Shown here piece after piece: positions 44,991 to 52,965 of a stretch of DNA of 64,000 nt. The position numbers were made by a program, and so were the translations under genes. The stretch comes from an uncultured Croceicoccus sp. (GTDB taxonomy: Bacteria > Pseudomonadota > Alphaproteobacteria > Sphingomonadales > Sphingomonadaceae): positions 1 through 64,000 of the forward strand of contig NZ_CANMCP010000007.1 in NCBI RefSeq assembly GCF_947496385.1, written 5' to 3'. A model generated the notes under the pieces. That model ran no database searches, was not told the DNA's origin, and saw nothing but the letters and a program-made list of their open reading frames with translations. Within the stretch, counting starts at the first letter, position 1. Every line of letters starts with the position of its first letter.

Positions 44991-45337
44991 TCCGGTCGGA
45001 CCTGAAGCATATGGGGTGATGCCCCTGCCGGTCCGTCATTCCCGTGGGAGAGGCCGGAGCGAGAGAGGCCCTGGGCCGGTCGGCTGAGGCCGCAACCCGC
45101 CAGCGGCAGGCCCGTGTTGGTCGGCTGTGATCGGTCCCATCCAATCCCAACGTGTTCGGCATTTGTCTGGTCTGGCTCTGCACGCGATGTCCCCCATGGC
45201 CGACCTGCCCGCACCAGCCTGCCGCTTGGGGTTTCCCGCTTGCGCGGTGCGTCCCCAGCCTTGTCCCGGCCCTGACGGGCTCTCGCCGGCGCTCCCCATC
45301 GGGTCCTGCCGGCACCAACCGTCAGGAGGATTTTTCC
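44991..45337 (+). promoter_or_regulatory. Long leader with module shared with ssb leader
   Basis: No gene in this 347-base gap. Two blocks are repeated in the same order in the ssb leader: GCAACCCGC-N11-CCGTGTTGG at 45092-45120 and CCTGCCCGCACCA followed by GGGTTTCCC at 45204-45237. A related GGTCGGCTGA precedes the first block. The GC-rich sequence could fold strongly. Likely a common 5' untranslated or regulatory module. Confidence 0.5.
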
Positions 45338-46291
45338 ATGCATCCGCAATTCCACGACCAGCTGGCCGGCCTCGACCTTTCCGGCTTCTCGATCGGTCCG
45401 GCGCCCGTTGGCGACGCCGATTTCCCGACCACCGAGCAGGTCAGCCAGACTTTGGAAGCGATCTGGTCCGATCTCTTCGCGATGTTTTCGGGCACCGCGC
45501 TCGAGGCCGATGCCGAGGATATCGGCTGGGCCTTCGTCAACCTCTTCCACCGCTCGGCACAGCGCAAGTCCAGCGCGCTCGACAGGGCCAGCGACGAGGT
45601 TCGCGCGCTCCTCGCCAGTGCCGATGGTTCGGAAGTCCATAGCAGCGATCTGGAAGACCAGGTCGAGCGCGCCCAATGCGCCGAAGCCTCGATGCTGGCG
45701 CTGGAGGAAATGCGCGAGATCGCTGCCACTCTTTACCTCAACGAGTTCGGTTCCTCGTGGAAGCCGGTCTCGAGTTCGCGGTTCAATCATGGCGCGATGC
45801 TGACCTCGGCACTCGTCGAAGGCCGCGAATTCCTGCGCGCACGCGCTGCCTCCAAACGCCGCGCGGCGATGCCCGAAGGCACGCCCGTGGTCTTTGCAGG
45901 TGGGCGTCCCAAGTTTGCCACCGACGAGGATGCCAAGGCTTTTGCCAGCAACGTCTGGGCGACCCTCGACAAGGTGCGCGACCGGGTTCCCGACATGGTT
46001 CTCGTCCACGGAGGCGACACCAAGGGCTGCGACCGGCTTGCCGCATCCTGGGCCGAACGCCGCGACATTGCCCAGGTCACGTTCTCGCTCGACCGGCGCA
46101 TGGGCGCACGTGCCGGGTTCCAGCGCAACGAGCGCATGCTGTCACTCGATCCGCGCTACGTCGTTGCCTTTCCCGGCAATGGTGTCCTTGAACGGCTTGT
46201 CATCGAGGCCAAGGCACAGCGGATTACCGTTGTCGATCGCCGCGGCCCGCTGGGCACCAGCCCCAAGGCGGTACAGCAGGTTCACCAATGA
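45338..46291 (+). CDS. DUF2493-domain protein
   Basis: Protein of 317 aa. The N-terminal half is helical; the C-terminal half carries the DUF2493 (SLOG/YAcAr-like nucleotide-binding) fold: PVVFAGGRPKFATDEDAKAF, DMVLVHGGDTKGCDRLAASWA and the end ...GAR-AGFQRNERML. AGGAGG before the ATG. Standard cargo of alphaproteobacterial plasmids and ICEs; nucleotide-ligand sensing is suspected but undemonstrated. Confidence 0.82.
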   Translation: MHPQFHDQLAGLDLSGFSIGPAPVGDADFPTTEQVSQTLEAIWSDLFAMFSGTALEADAEDIGWAFVNLFHRSAQRKSSALDRASDEVRALLASADGSEVHSSDLEDQVERAQCAEASMLALEEMREIAATLYLNEFGSSWKPVSSSRFNHGAMLTSALVEGREFLRARAASKRRAAMPEGTPVVFAGGRPKFATDEDAKAFASNVWATLDKVRDRVPDMVLVHGGDTKGCDRLAASWAERRDIAQVTFSLDRRMGARAGFQRNERMLSLDPRYVVAFPGNGVLERLVIEAKAQRITVVDRRGPLGTSPKAVQQVHQ

Positions 46292-46397
46292 CCCATGTCC
46301 GACGGCTGCGTTGCTCCCCTGCAGCGCAGCCGTTTCCTGTCCGATTTCGGCCAGCGTGATGATGTTGGGCGTGCATTTGCTGGTGGGGCCGACCGTC

Positions 46398-46841
46398 TCA
46401 GGCTGACGGTCGGCTACCTTGCGAAGCGGCATGGAGGAGATGGGTGAAGTCACCCTTCTTCGCGAGCACATCCGCCAGGGAATAGCGGCCGAGGATATCG
46501 AGGAACGCACCGAGCGCCTCGTCGAGCACGCTGGTGAGGCCGCAAGCGGGCGCAATGACGCATTCCCCGCATTCGACGAGATCGAAATCGTCCTCGGTAT
46601 ATCGGATCAGTTCGCCAACGTTGATCTGTTTGGTCGGCATCGCGAGGCGAATCCCGCCCGACCGTCCCCGAACGCTTTCCAGATAGCCCGCACCGACGAG
46701 GTCGCTCACCACTTTCATCAGGTGGTTTTGCGAAATGCCATAGGCGGTCGCGATCTCCGAAATCGAGCACAAACGGTCGGGCCGCGAGCCCAGGTAGAGC
46801 AGCACGCGCATCGCATAATCGGTGTAGCGGGTGAGCCGCAT
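46398..46841 (-). CDS. nsrR: Rrf2-family regulator, NsrR-like
   Basis: Iron-sulfur transcription factor of 147 aa. HTH in EIATAYGISQNHLMKVVSDLVGAGYLESVRGRSGG; cluster cysteines C91, C94 and C100 (VECGECVIAPAC), near the NsrR set C91/C96/C102. NsrR senses nitric oxide through its Fe-S cluster. It is divergent from a truncated haemoglobin gene with a good NsrR box between them, so NO control of that gene and itself is well supported. Confidence 0.88.
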   Translation of the reverse strand: MRLTRYTDYAMRVLLYLGSRPDRLCSISEIATAYGISQNHLMKVVSDLVGAGYLESVRGRSGGIRLAMPTKQINVGELIRYTEDDFDLVECGECVIAPACGLTSVLDEALGAFLDILGRYSLADVLAKKGDFTHLLHAASQGSRPSA

Positions 46842-46855
46842 TCCCCGTTCTCCAA

Positions 46856-46878
46856 AAGATGCATTCCTATTGCATGTT
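46856..46878. promoter_or_regulatory. NsrR box
   Basis: AAGATGCATTC-C-TATTGCATGTT, an 11-1-11 site. The left arm fits the NsrR consensus AAGATGYATTT almost fully, and the right arm matches AAATGCATCTT at 8 of 11 positions. It lies between nsrR and the haemoglobin gene. Confidence 0.75.
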
Positions 46879-46929
46879 TTTGCAGCGCCGCATAGATGCG
46901 CTGTGAATGTATGTTTTGGAGTTGATGCT

Positions 46930-47352
46930 ATGGAACTCGAACGGATCGACGACGAGGGCCTCGGCCACCTTGTCGAAGCGTTCTATGCGCGCGTGCGAGC
47001 CGACGAAGAACTCGGTCCAATCTTCAACGATGCGATTTCGGACTGGCCCGAGCATCTCGGCAAGCTCACCGACTTCTGGTCGTCGGTCATGCTGACCACG
47101 GGGCGCTACAAGGGGCAGCCCGTGCCCGCGCACATGAAGCACCGGTCGAAGATCACCCCCGCACTTTTCGAACGCTGGCTCGGTCTCTGGGCCGAGACGA
47201 CGGACGCGATAATGGAACCTGCTGCCGCCAGGGCGCTTCAGGACAAGGCACGGCGCATCGCACAAAGCCTGCAGCTGGCGATGTTCTTTCGTATCGACGC
47301 CGACCAGCCGGCCGGCCGTGCGAATATCCCCGAACGGGTTGCGGCATCATGA
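46930..47352 (+). CDS. Group III truncated haemoglobin
   Basis: Small globin of 140 aa with the group III pattern: LGHLVEAFYARVRADEELGPIF, WPEHLGKLTDFWSSVMLTTGRYKGQPVPAHMKH (proximal His region) and FERWLGLWAETT. Likely removes nitric oxide or binds O2/NO. GGAG lies 9 bases before the ATG. The DUF1971 gene starts within its last codons (ATGA). Controlled by the NsrR box upstream. Confidence 0.9.
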   Translation: MELERIDDEGLGHLVEAFYARVRADEELGPIFNDAISDWPEHLGKLTDFWSSVMLTTGRYKGQPVPAHMKHRSKITPALFERWLGLWAETTDAIMEPAAARALQDKARRIAQSLQLAMFFRIDADQPAGRANIPERVAAS

Positions 47353-47650
47353 GTAGCGCCGAGGCTCAGGTTGGCCGACCCGAACCCTATCGTTCGACGC
47401 CGATCTTCGCGAAAACTCGTTGCCGGCAGCCTTGCGCGAACGGCACGATACCAAGCCCGGGGTCTGGGGGCTGATCCGCGTTCTGGAAGGACGTCTGAAG
47501 CTCACGATCCTGGATCCCCATCGTGAAACGGTGCTCGAGCCGGCAAATCCCGGTGTCGTCCTTCCCGGGCAGCCGCATTTCGTAACGCCTCTGGGTGCGA
47601 TGAAAATGCAGGTTGATTTCTACAAAGAGCCTCCGCCGCCCGCCCGATAG
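47349..47650 (+). pseudogene. DUF1971-type cupin, frameshifted
   Basis: Two frames together encode the whole family: PYRSTPIFA in the first frame, then NSLPAALRERHDTKPGVWGLIRV and on to QPHFVTPLGAMKMQVDFYKE in the second. One base is missing between 47408 and 47415, in a CGAAAA run; restored it gives 100 aa. DUF1971 cupins resemble the TehB N-terminal domain and are often found in NO/tellurite response clusters. It overlaps the globin stop by ATGA. Either a broken gene or a sequencing slip. Confidence 0.78.
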
Positions 47651-47712
47651 CGCAATCACACCCCAATCCTGTTCGCCTGCCACGACAGGCATTTCCGACC
47701 TGAAGGTGCTTC

Positions 47713-48417
47713 GTGCTCAAATTCCTGATCTCGCGATCGGCCAGTCTCCTGCCGCAGGGCGCGATTGGTCACCTCGGTTGGCTGCGCGGCGCAATCGGTG
47801 GTGGACTGGCCATCCTCGCCTCGGGCCTTGTCGCCATTGTGCTGCTGGGGGCCAACAGCGCCGCCCTCCCTGTTTTGGTCGCGCCGCTCGGCGCCTCCGC
47901 AGTCCTGGTCTTTGCCGTGCCCGCCAGTCCACTGGCCCAGCCTCGTTCGGTCATCGGCGGAAACCTCCTGTCAGCTGCGATCGGACTGGCATTGGGTCAT
48001 GCCATCGGGGAGCCGATGCTGGCGGCAGGCCTCGCAGTCGGCATCGCGATCGCGGCCATGTCGGTGACCCGATGCCTCCATCCTCCGGGCGGCGCCTGCG
48101 CGCTTCTATGCGCGCTGGGAGCAGTCGGGCCGGAAGCCTGGGGCTGGGCATACCTGTGGCCGATTGCCATGAATGTCCTCGCCCTTTCGGCAGCGGGTTG
48201 GCTCTACAACAACCTGACGGGCCACCCCTGGCCGCACCATGCCGTTGTCCCGGCTGCGCCCCCGACGGCATCCGGTTTCGCCTATACCCATGACGACCTC
48301 GAGGCGGTCCTTGCCGACTGGAACGAAGTGCTCGATGTCGATATCGATGACCTCGATGCCATCTACCAGGCCCTGCATCGGCGCGTAGCGAGCCGCCATT
48401 CCGTTCGACCGCGCTGA
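47713..48417 (+). CDS. HPP-family membrane protein
   Basis: Membrane protein of 234 aa with four to five helices and the HPP signature TRCLHPPGGACALL (about residues 117-130). Related plant/cyanobacterial proteins move nitrite. A C-terminal soluble tail (FAYTHDDLEAVLADWNEVLDVDIDDLDAIYQALH) is an extra domain common in proteobacterial members. GTG start with GAAGG upstream. Last gene of the NO cluster; a nitrite or NO-related transport role fits. Confidence 0.87.
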   Translation: MLKFLISRSASLLPQGAIGHLGWLRGAIGGGLAILASGLVAIVLLGANSAALPVLVAPLGASAVLVFAVPASPLAQPRSVIGGNLLSAAIGLALGHAIGEPMLAAGLAVGIAIAAMSVTRCLHPPGGACALLCALGAVGPEAWGWAYLWPIAMNVLALSAAGWLYNNLTGHPWPHHAVVPAAPPTASGFAYTHDDLEAVLADWNEVLDVDIDDLDAIYQALHRRVASRHSVRPR

Positions 48418-48571
48418 GCAGGATATTCTCTCGCCCTTGACGCCCGAAAAGCTAAGCAGGGCCGGCCTCTCGAACCAGATGCACGATAAGCGCCAGACGG
48501 CATTATCAACATGTTAATCATGTGGCAGGCTTTGCCTGTTATCACTTTGACTAATTTCCTCTCCCTCACTT

Positions 48572-48600
48572 GGCCTCGCCTTCGGCGGGGCCTTTTCTTT
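48572..48600 (+). terminator. Rho-independent terminator
   Basis: GGCCTCGCC-TTC-GGCGGGGCC, a 9-bp stem with one G-U pair, followed by TTTTCTTT. It closes the NO-response cluster, about 155 bases after the HPP gene. Confidence 0.85.
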
Positions 48601-48644
48601 GCCGCGATCGGCACTAGCTATCCGGCAAGGAGAGGAAACCCGAC

Positions 48645-48824
48645 ATGCCGCTTCGGATCACCATGCATCGTCACAACCAGGAACTGATCGAATGCGTCTG
48701 CCTCGGCGATCTGGCCGAGGCGATCGCGGTCGCACGCGAGGCAAGGAACGTCGAGGGCTACATTGCCGTGCAAGTCTGGAGTCCCGACGGGAAGCTGCTT
48801 CACGAAGACGGCGAACTCGGGTAA
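48645..48824 (+). CDS. Small hypothetical protein, 59 aa
   Basis: Open frame of 59 codons encoding MPLRITMHRHNQELIECVCL...EGYIAVQVWSPDGKLLHEDGEL. Strong AGGAGAGG ribosome site 11 bases before the ATG and start right after a terminator favour a real gene. Beta-strand-like ends; no family known. Confidence 0.6.
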   Translation: MPLRITMHRHNQELIECVCLGDLAEAIAVAREARNVEGYIAVQVWSPDGKLLHEDGELG

Positions 48825-48978
48825 ATCTTTGGTCATTATATCGATTGCAAACGCGCCCAGAAAAACCTCTTGGCAAACATAAATGCCAATTCCGCAGTCG
48901 CCGTTTTCCAGCAAGCACCCATTGTGCTGATGTGCAAAGGCAGTGGATACTGATGCCAGACCAAGCTACCTGTCCTCG

Positions 48979-49671
48979 ATGAATCATCTGTTTTCCGATC
49001 GCTCCGTTCGCGAGCAGGCGCTGGCGCGAGCCGATGTCGAGAGCCTGCTCGTATCATCGTGGCCGTCCCATCTGATCGACTGCGATTTGGAGGAAGCTGA
49101 CCTTGCGGGGTTGGACCTATCCCGCTGGACGTTCGAGCGATGCAATCTGCGCCGCGCTGATTTCACCGGGTCGAAGCTGGAAGGGACGGTCTGGCGATCC
49201 TGCCGCGCCGCTCTGACCCAATTCACCGGGGCCGAACTGAGCGAGGCCACCTTTGTCGCCAGCGACTTCAACAATTGCGTTTTGCGAGGATCGACGCTCG
49301 CCTCTGCGACATTCGAGCGGTGTAAACTGACGGGCGGGGACCTGTCGGAAGCCAAAGCCCTCGACGTTCGCTTTGAGGAAACCCTGTTGGTCCACGCCAA
49401 ACTGTCGGGATATTCATTCCGAAAGCAAACCTTGAAGAAGATTGACTTCGGGCAAGCCGATCTGCGCAAGTGCGATTTCCGCGCTACGATTTTCGAGGGG
49501 TGCAGCCTGCGGGATGCGATTATGACGGGTTCGCGCTTCGAGGGCGCAGATTTGCGAGGTGCTGACCTAGGAGGCTTGCGACTTGTGGACGCCAGCCTGT
49601 TCCGGGGCGCAACCATCTCACGCGAGCAGGCCGGACAGCTCTTGAGCGAATTGGGGCTTGATGTCCGGTGA
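48979..49671 (+). CDS. Pentapeptide-repeat protein
   Basis: Protein of about 230 aa made of A(D/N)Lxx-type repeats forming a right-handed quadrilateral beta-helix: CDLEEADLAGLDLSRWTFERCNLRRADF and many more, ending ADLRGADLGGLRLVDASLF. Such helices mimic DNA; Qnr/MfpA proteins protect gyrase that way. The repeats are less regular than in Qnr and no Qnr loops are seen, so quinolone protection is only a possibility. Start could also be a GTG at 48943; neither has a convincing ribosome site. Confidence 0.82.
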   Translation: MNHLFSDRSVREQALARADVESLLVSSWPSHLIDCDLEEADLAGLDLSRWTFERCNLRRADFTGSKLEGTVWRSCRAALTQFTGAELSEATFVASDFNNCVLRGSTLASATFERCKLTGGDLSEAKALDVRFEETLLVHAKLSGYSFRKQTLKKIDFGQADLRKCDFRATIFEGCSLRDAIMTGSRFEGADLRGADLGGLRLVDASLFRGATISREQAGQLLSELGLDVR

Positions 49672-49876
49672 AGCGGGGTCATACTCGCCAGTTATGTCTC
49701 CTGTTCGATCGATCCCACTCGGGGCCGATCGAGTCGAGCCAATCAAATCAAGACATCCGCCGCGTTTCCGTTTGCAAAGGATATAGTCGCCGAATCTTTG
49801 CACATCCCCGTCGTGAGAGGTTGTGACGATGCCACGGCATCGTTAGCCCGGATCGAGACATCAGGGGGGCAAGACC

Positions 49877-50029
49877 ATGTCGAACTATTCCACGCAGAAG
49901 GACAAGCCGGACCGGTGGTCGCACCCGGTCCAGAACCTCGACCCGTCGATGCGCCGCGCGCGATACGGGCGGCTGCAGCCGCTCGAAACCCCGTCGCTGT
50001 TCGAGCGCATTTTCCGCCGCCAGGGCTGA
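49877..50029 (+). CDS. Small hypothetical protein, 50 aa
   Basis: Open frame of 50 codons, basic and Pro-rich (DRWSHPVQNLDPSMRRARYG, ending LFERIFRRQG). GGGGGGC lies 8 bases before the ATG. No family known. Base composition and codon use fit the neighbours. Confidence 0.45.
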   Translation: MSNYSTQKDKPDRWSHPVQNLDPSMRRARYGRLQPLETPSLFERIFRRQG

Positions 50030-50070
50030 CCCGGCGTCCAGCACGAGGTGCTGCCGGGAAGGACGACGGC

Positions 50071-50160
50071 GTGACCATCGACCCCGGTAAGCCGTTGTGC
50101 GATTGGCGGACCTTTCACGAGATGATGCGGGCCGTTCACTGCCGATCATGCCCTGACTGA
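50071..50160 (+). CDS. Possible 29-residue peptide
   Basis: A GTG-started frame encoding VTIDPGKPLCDWRTFHEMMR and ending HCRSCPD, with AAGGA 9 bases upstream. The CRSC pair and plausible codon use suggest a real miniprotein, but evidence is slight. Confidence 0.3.
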   Translation: MTIDPGKPLCDWRTFHEMMRAVHCRSCPD

Positions 50161-50550
50161 TTATCGCAGATTGACCCGATCGAGGACCATGGTCGGCGCG
50201 AATGGGCGGCCCGGCTGCTGGTCCATCTGGCGTTCCATCCCGGTCCCGGGCTTGTCCCTAATCGCGGCCGCCCTCCTGCCGACACCGGACGCCAATCCGG
50301 CTTTGTCGCGAACATTCCTGAACCAGGTCAGCTGATCCCTGCAACCCGCAGCCCTGCCGGCCGTGTTGGCAGCGTCTCCTCCGTGCGATTGCGGTGCAAT
50401 CGCCGGGGCGCTGCCTGCCCGCACCACCCGGCGTCTGCGGGTTCCCCTTGGGTCTTCGACCCTGCGGTGCAGGTCTCCCATGCCCTGTTTCTGACCGGAG
50501 TTCGCAAGCCGGAAATGGTTTCCGGTTTGAGAGCAGAAGGAAATCTACCC
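50161..50550 (+). promoter_or_regulatory. Long ssb leader with shared module
   Basis: A 390-base gap without a gene. It repeats the two blocks of the DUF2493 leader: GCAACCCGC-N11-CCGTGTTGG at 50341-50369, preceded by GGTCAGCTGA, and CCTGCCCGCACCA with GGGTTCCCC at 50414-50447. The distance between blocks is shorter here (about 45 versus 84 bases). The last part also has CGATTGCGGTGCAATCG, an inverted repeat. Confidence 0.5.
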
Positions 50551-50943
50551 ATGACCAATATCGCAATCCTCGTCGGCCGCATCGCCCGCGATCCCGAAAC
50601 CCGCACCACGCAAGGCGGAACCACCGTCACCACGATCTCGCTGGTCACCGACCGTCCGGCCCGCGACAAGGAAGGCAAGACCTACAAGGACGAGAACGGC
50701 TACACCGCCAAGGACAGCGAGTTCCACCGTGTCACCTGCTTCAACGGCCTCGGCCAGAACGTCGCCAAGTACTGCAGCAAGGGCCAGCTCGTCAGCCTCG
50801 AAGGCCGCATCCACTACACGCAGTGGAACGACCAGGACGGTAACAAGCGCTACGGCTGCGAGATCCTCGCCGACAAGGTCGATTTCCTGTCGCGCCCGAA
50901 CCGTTCGGACAACCAGGATGCCCCGCCGATCGATGAAGACTGA
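50551..50943 (+). CDS. ssb: Single-stranded DNA-binding protein
   Basis: SSB of 130 aa, OB-fold with ILVGRIARDPETRTTQGGTTV, WNDQDGNKRYGCEILADKVDFL and an acidic tip (PPIDED) that usually docks partner proteins. Mobile-element SSBs coat the transferred single strand. GAAGGAA upstream of the ATG. The frame extends upstream without homology. Followed directly by a strong terminator and preceded by a long leader. Confidence 0.92.
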   Translation: MTNIAILVGRIARDPETRTTQGGTTVTTISLVTDRPARDKEGKTYKDENGYTAKDSEFHRVTCFNGLGQNVAKYCSKGQLVSLEGRIHYTQWNDQDGNKRYGCEILADKVDFLSRPNRSDNQDAPPIDED

Positions 50944-50964
50944 CCGGCATCGCACCAACGACAA

Positions 50965-51003
50965 GGCCCCGCTGGCATATGCCAACGGGGCCTTTCTTTT
51001 GTT
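50965..51003 (+). terminator. Rho-independent terminator after ssb
   Basis: GGCCCCG-c-TGGCATATGCCA-a-CGGGGCC followed by TTTCTTTTG. A self-complementary TGGCAT/ATGCCA forms the upper stem. 21 bases after the ssb stop. Confidence 0.88.
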
Positions 51004-51059
51004 TGTCCTGCTACAATTGCGGGGCAGGTTTGGCAGAAATTCAACTCAGTCTCACACCA

Positions 51060-51290
51060 TCAAGGCGTTGCACCCAGGCGCTCGAGCGCGGCATCGAGAC
51101 CCATCGCCGAAGCCTGCTTGACGAGCCGCTTGAGCTTGCCGGCCTCGAGCGTTTCGGCTCCGCATTCGAGCAGCATCGCGCCCAATTCCTGCGCTGCCTT
51201 GTCGCGTAGTTCCGCTTCCCTTGCATCGAGCTCGGCGCGCTGTTCACGCAGGCGGGTGAGCGCATCGCGCGCATTTCTGGACCTTGCCAT
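51060..51290 (-). CDS. Small helical protein (TraC/TraD-like accessory)
   Basis: Protein of 76 aa, nearly all helix and charged: LTRLREQRAELDAREAELRDKAAQELGAMLLECGAETLEAGKLKRLVK. The AAQELGxxLLxxGAETL pattern resembles small accessory proteins next to relaxase genes in Ti-type transfer regions; the assignment is tentative. GAGGA upstream of the chosen ATG. Opposite in direction to ssb. Confidence 0.65.
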   Translation of the reverse strand: MARSRNARDALTRLREQRAELDAREAELRDKAAQELGAMLLECGAETLEAGKLKRLVKQASAMGLDAALERLGATP

Positions 51291-51341
51291 GTTCGTTTCA
51301 TCCTCTGGCTGAAGGTCCCCTCGCGGTGCATCCTGCCACAA

Positions 51342-51634
51342 CGCAAATGTTCTGCAAAGGTTCTTGTTGGCGGAGAGGCGAGGTTACCTATCTGCCGAGA
51401 GGTTGGGAGGTCTCTCTCGCAGTCCCTGTCATGGTGATGGAGGCTTGAGGGCCCGCGTCAAGGACGGCGGGGCCCCACCATTTTGCCCGCCACCGGATTG
51501 TATCCGGCAGCGAACAAAATCGTTGCCCCCACCGCCGCTTCGCGGCCGCGTGTTCACGCGGTCCCTGACCCGGTCCGTCGCCCCCATCGAGCGCTCCTGA
51601 CGATGCGAAGCATCGAACTTCAGGAGGAATTGTC
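51342..51634. other. Leader of the 51635 gene
   Basis: Gap of 293 bases without a gene. A short hairpin CGATGC-GAA-GCATCG at 51601-51615 lies 6 bases before the AGGAGG ribosome site, where it could affect translation. The two-block module of the neighbouring leaders is not recognisable here. Confidence 0.4.
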
Positions 51635-51868
51635 ATGCACACTTGCAGCCATCATTCGTACAGGGCCGATGCCGACCAGGCAGCATTCATAGCGGCCATG
51701 GACAAGGCCAATGCCCGGGCCCAGCATAGCTACTTTACCCAATATGTCCTGACCGACAGCGAGGCAGGATACGTCACCATCGACGAGGGCGATTACGGTG
51801 CCTTGCCCGACCTGCTGATGGCCCGGGTCGTGGACGCAGTGCCGGGCCGGTTCAGCGACGAATTCTAA
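51635..51868 (+). CDS. Small hypothetical protein, 77 aa
   Basis: Acidic soluble protein starting with a His/Cys-rich MHTCSHHSY and continuing AAFIAAMDKANARAQHSYFTQYVLTD. AGGAGG lies 7 bases upstream. A perfect hairpin terminator follows. No family known. Confidence 0.65.
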   Translation: MHTCSHHSYRADADQAAFIAAMDKANARAQHSYFTQYVLTDSEAGYVTIDEGDYGALPDLLMARVVDAVPGRFSDEF

Positions 51869-51890
51869 TCGGGCGAATACACATCACACG

Positions 51891-51926
51891 AGGAGGAAGT
51901 CCGGTCAGGGCTTCCTCCTAAATTTT
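51891..51926 (+). terminator. Rho-independent terminator
   Basis: AGGAGGAAG paired perfectly with CTTCCTCCT around an 11-base loop, then AAATTTTT. 23 bases after the preceding stop. Confidence 0.75.
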
Positions 51927-52632
51927 TGCTCGGATGCCTGGTGTCGCATCACCTCGATCGAACGACGGCATTGCAAACTCTCAAGCCTTCGAGTTTGCGG
52001 CCTCGAAACGCTGCAACCGTTCGGGCATGGCGAGCATCTTACATGCAGCCGCCGCCAGTGCTTCGGCTTCGCTTGGCTAGGTCTCGGCGGACGATATCGA
52101 CACGCCGCTCGAGTAGCTGACCGTCGCCTGGAAGCCATTGCCGCTGGGTGACGCGCTGAGTGTCACGCTGGTCATCATCGCACTCCCATCCTGCATCAGC
52201 AATCGGAGCGGACCATACCCCGATTGATCGCCAGGAGCCATTTCTAACGGTTCCGAAAACCGGGAATCGTAGAGCCGCAGCCGCACCCACGGGAGGTAGC
52301 GGAAAGTCCCTCCATCCAGATTACGCTCCTATCACTGGACCACGCCTTCGAAGCTGGGAACAGGGAGCACACCCCACGCGACTGGTCGCACTGGTTTGAA
52401 GCGGGAAAGTTCATTCAAAACAGCTATTTGATGACGAAACTGGCAAAATGGCAGCTTTCCCATTTCTTTTCATGACCGGGTCAAACGTCCTGCATTGTTC
52501 ATGAGGCGGAGAAGCGGAGGCGCGCAACTCTGCGGGTTTCGCATGTTCTTGACATGTTCTCATTGTTCCTGTAGTTCGGAGGTGCCTTTCGCAGCGTGAA
52601 TCCAGGCTTCCTGACCGAAGGAACCCGGATCT
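51927..52632. other. Long gap before tra genes
   Basis: About 700 bases with no convincing gene. A minus-strand frame at 52077-52286 (RLRLYDSRFSEPLEMAPGD...) reads plausibly but has no proper start or ribosome site; a stop lies 14 codons upstream. Local GC is lower than the backbone (52430-52560). A likely place for the origin of transfer, because MobF/TraD genes follow at once, but I see no conserved nic motif. Confidence 0.35.
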
Positions 52633-52965
52633 ATGACCCGCCCCGTACCCATTCAGGTCTATGTTTCGCCCGAGCTTGCGGACCGCGTTCGCAAGGTCGC
52701 CGAGCGCCATGACATGACCGTCAGTGCCTGGCTGCGCGCACTGCTGTCGCGCGCCTGCGACGAGCAGGAACTGGCCTTCCAGCACGACACATCGATCACC
52801 CGTATCCTGCGCATGATGGTCTTTGTCCGAGTCGGCGTCGATGGCCTGCTGGCCGGCCATGCCGACCCCGCGCTGCGCGATCGGATCTACAAGGTCTATC
52901 GGCGCCAGTGCGCGGCGATCGGCCTGCCTTCCCCCGCAGCCGAGGGAGGCCGCGATGAAGCGTAA
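52633..52965 (+). CDS. Mobilization accessory protein (ribbon-helix-helix-like)
   Basis: Small protein of 110 aa. The start PIQVYVSPELADRVRKVAERHDMTVSAWLRALL has the ribbon-helix-helix layout of CopG/relaxosome accessory proteins. The C-terminal half is helical. Overlaps the TraD start by 11 bases. It probably binds near the origin of transfer and helps the relaxase. Confidence 0.72.
   Translation: MTRPVPIQVYVSPELADRVRKVAERHDMTVSAWLRALLSRACDEQELAFQHDTSITRILRMMVFVRVGVDGLLAGHADPALRDRIYKVYRRQCAAIGLPSPAAEGGRDEA

Noticed and set aside
52077-52286. A minus-strand frame (RLRLYDSRFSEPLEM...) in the gap before the tra genes
   Set aside because: Reads like protein but lacks a good start, ribosome site and known homologue; mentioned only in the gap entry.
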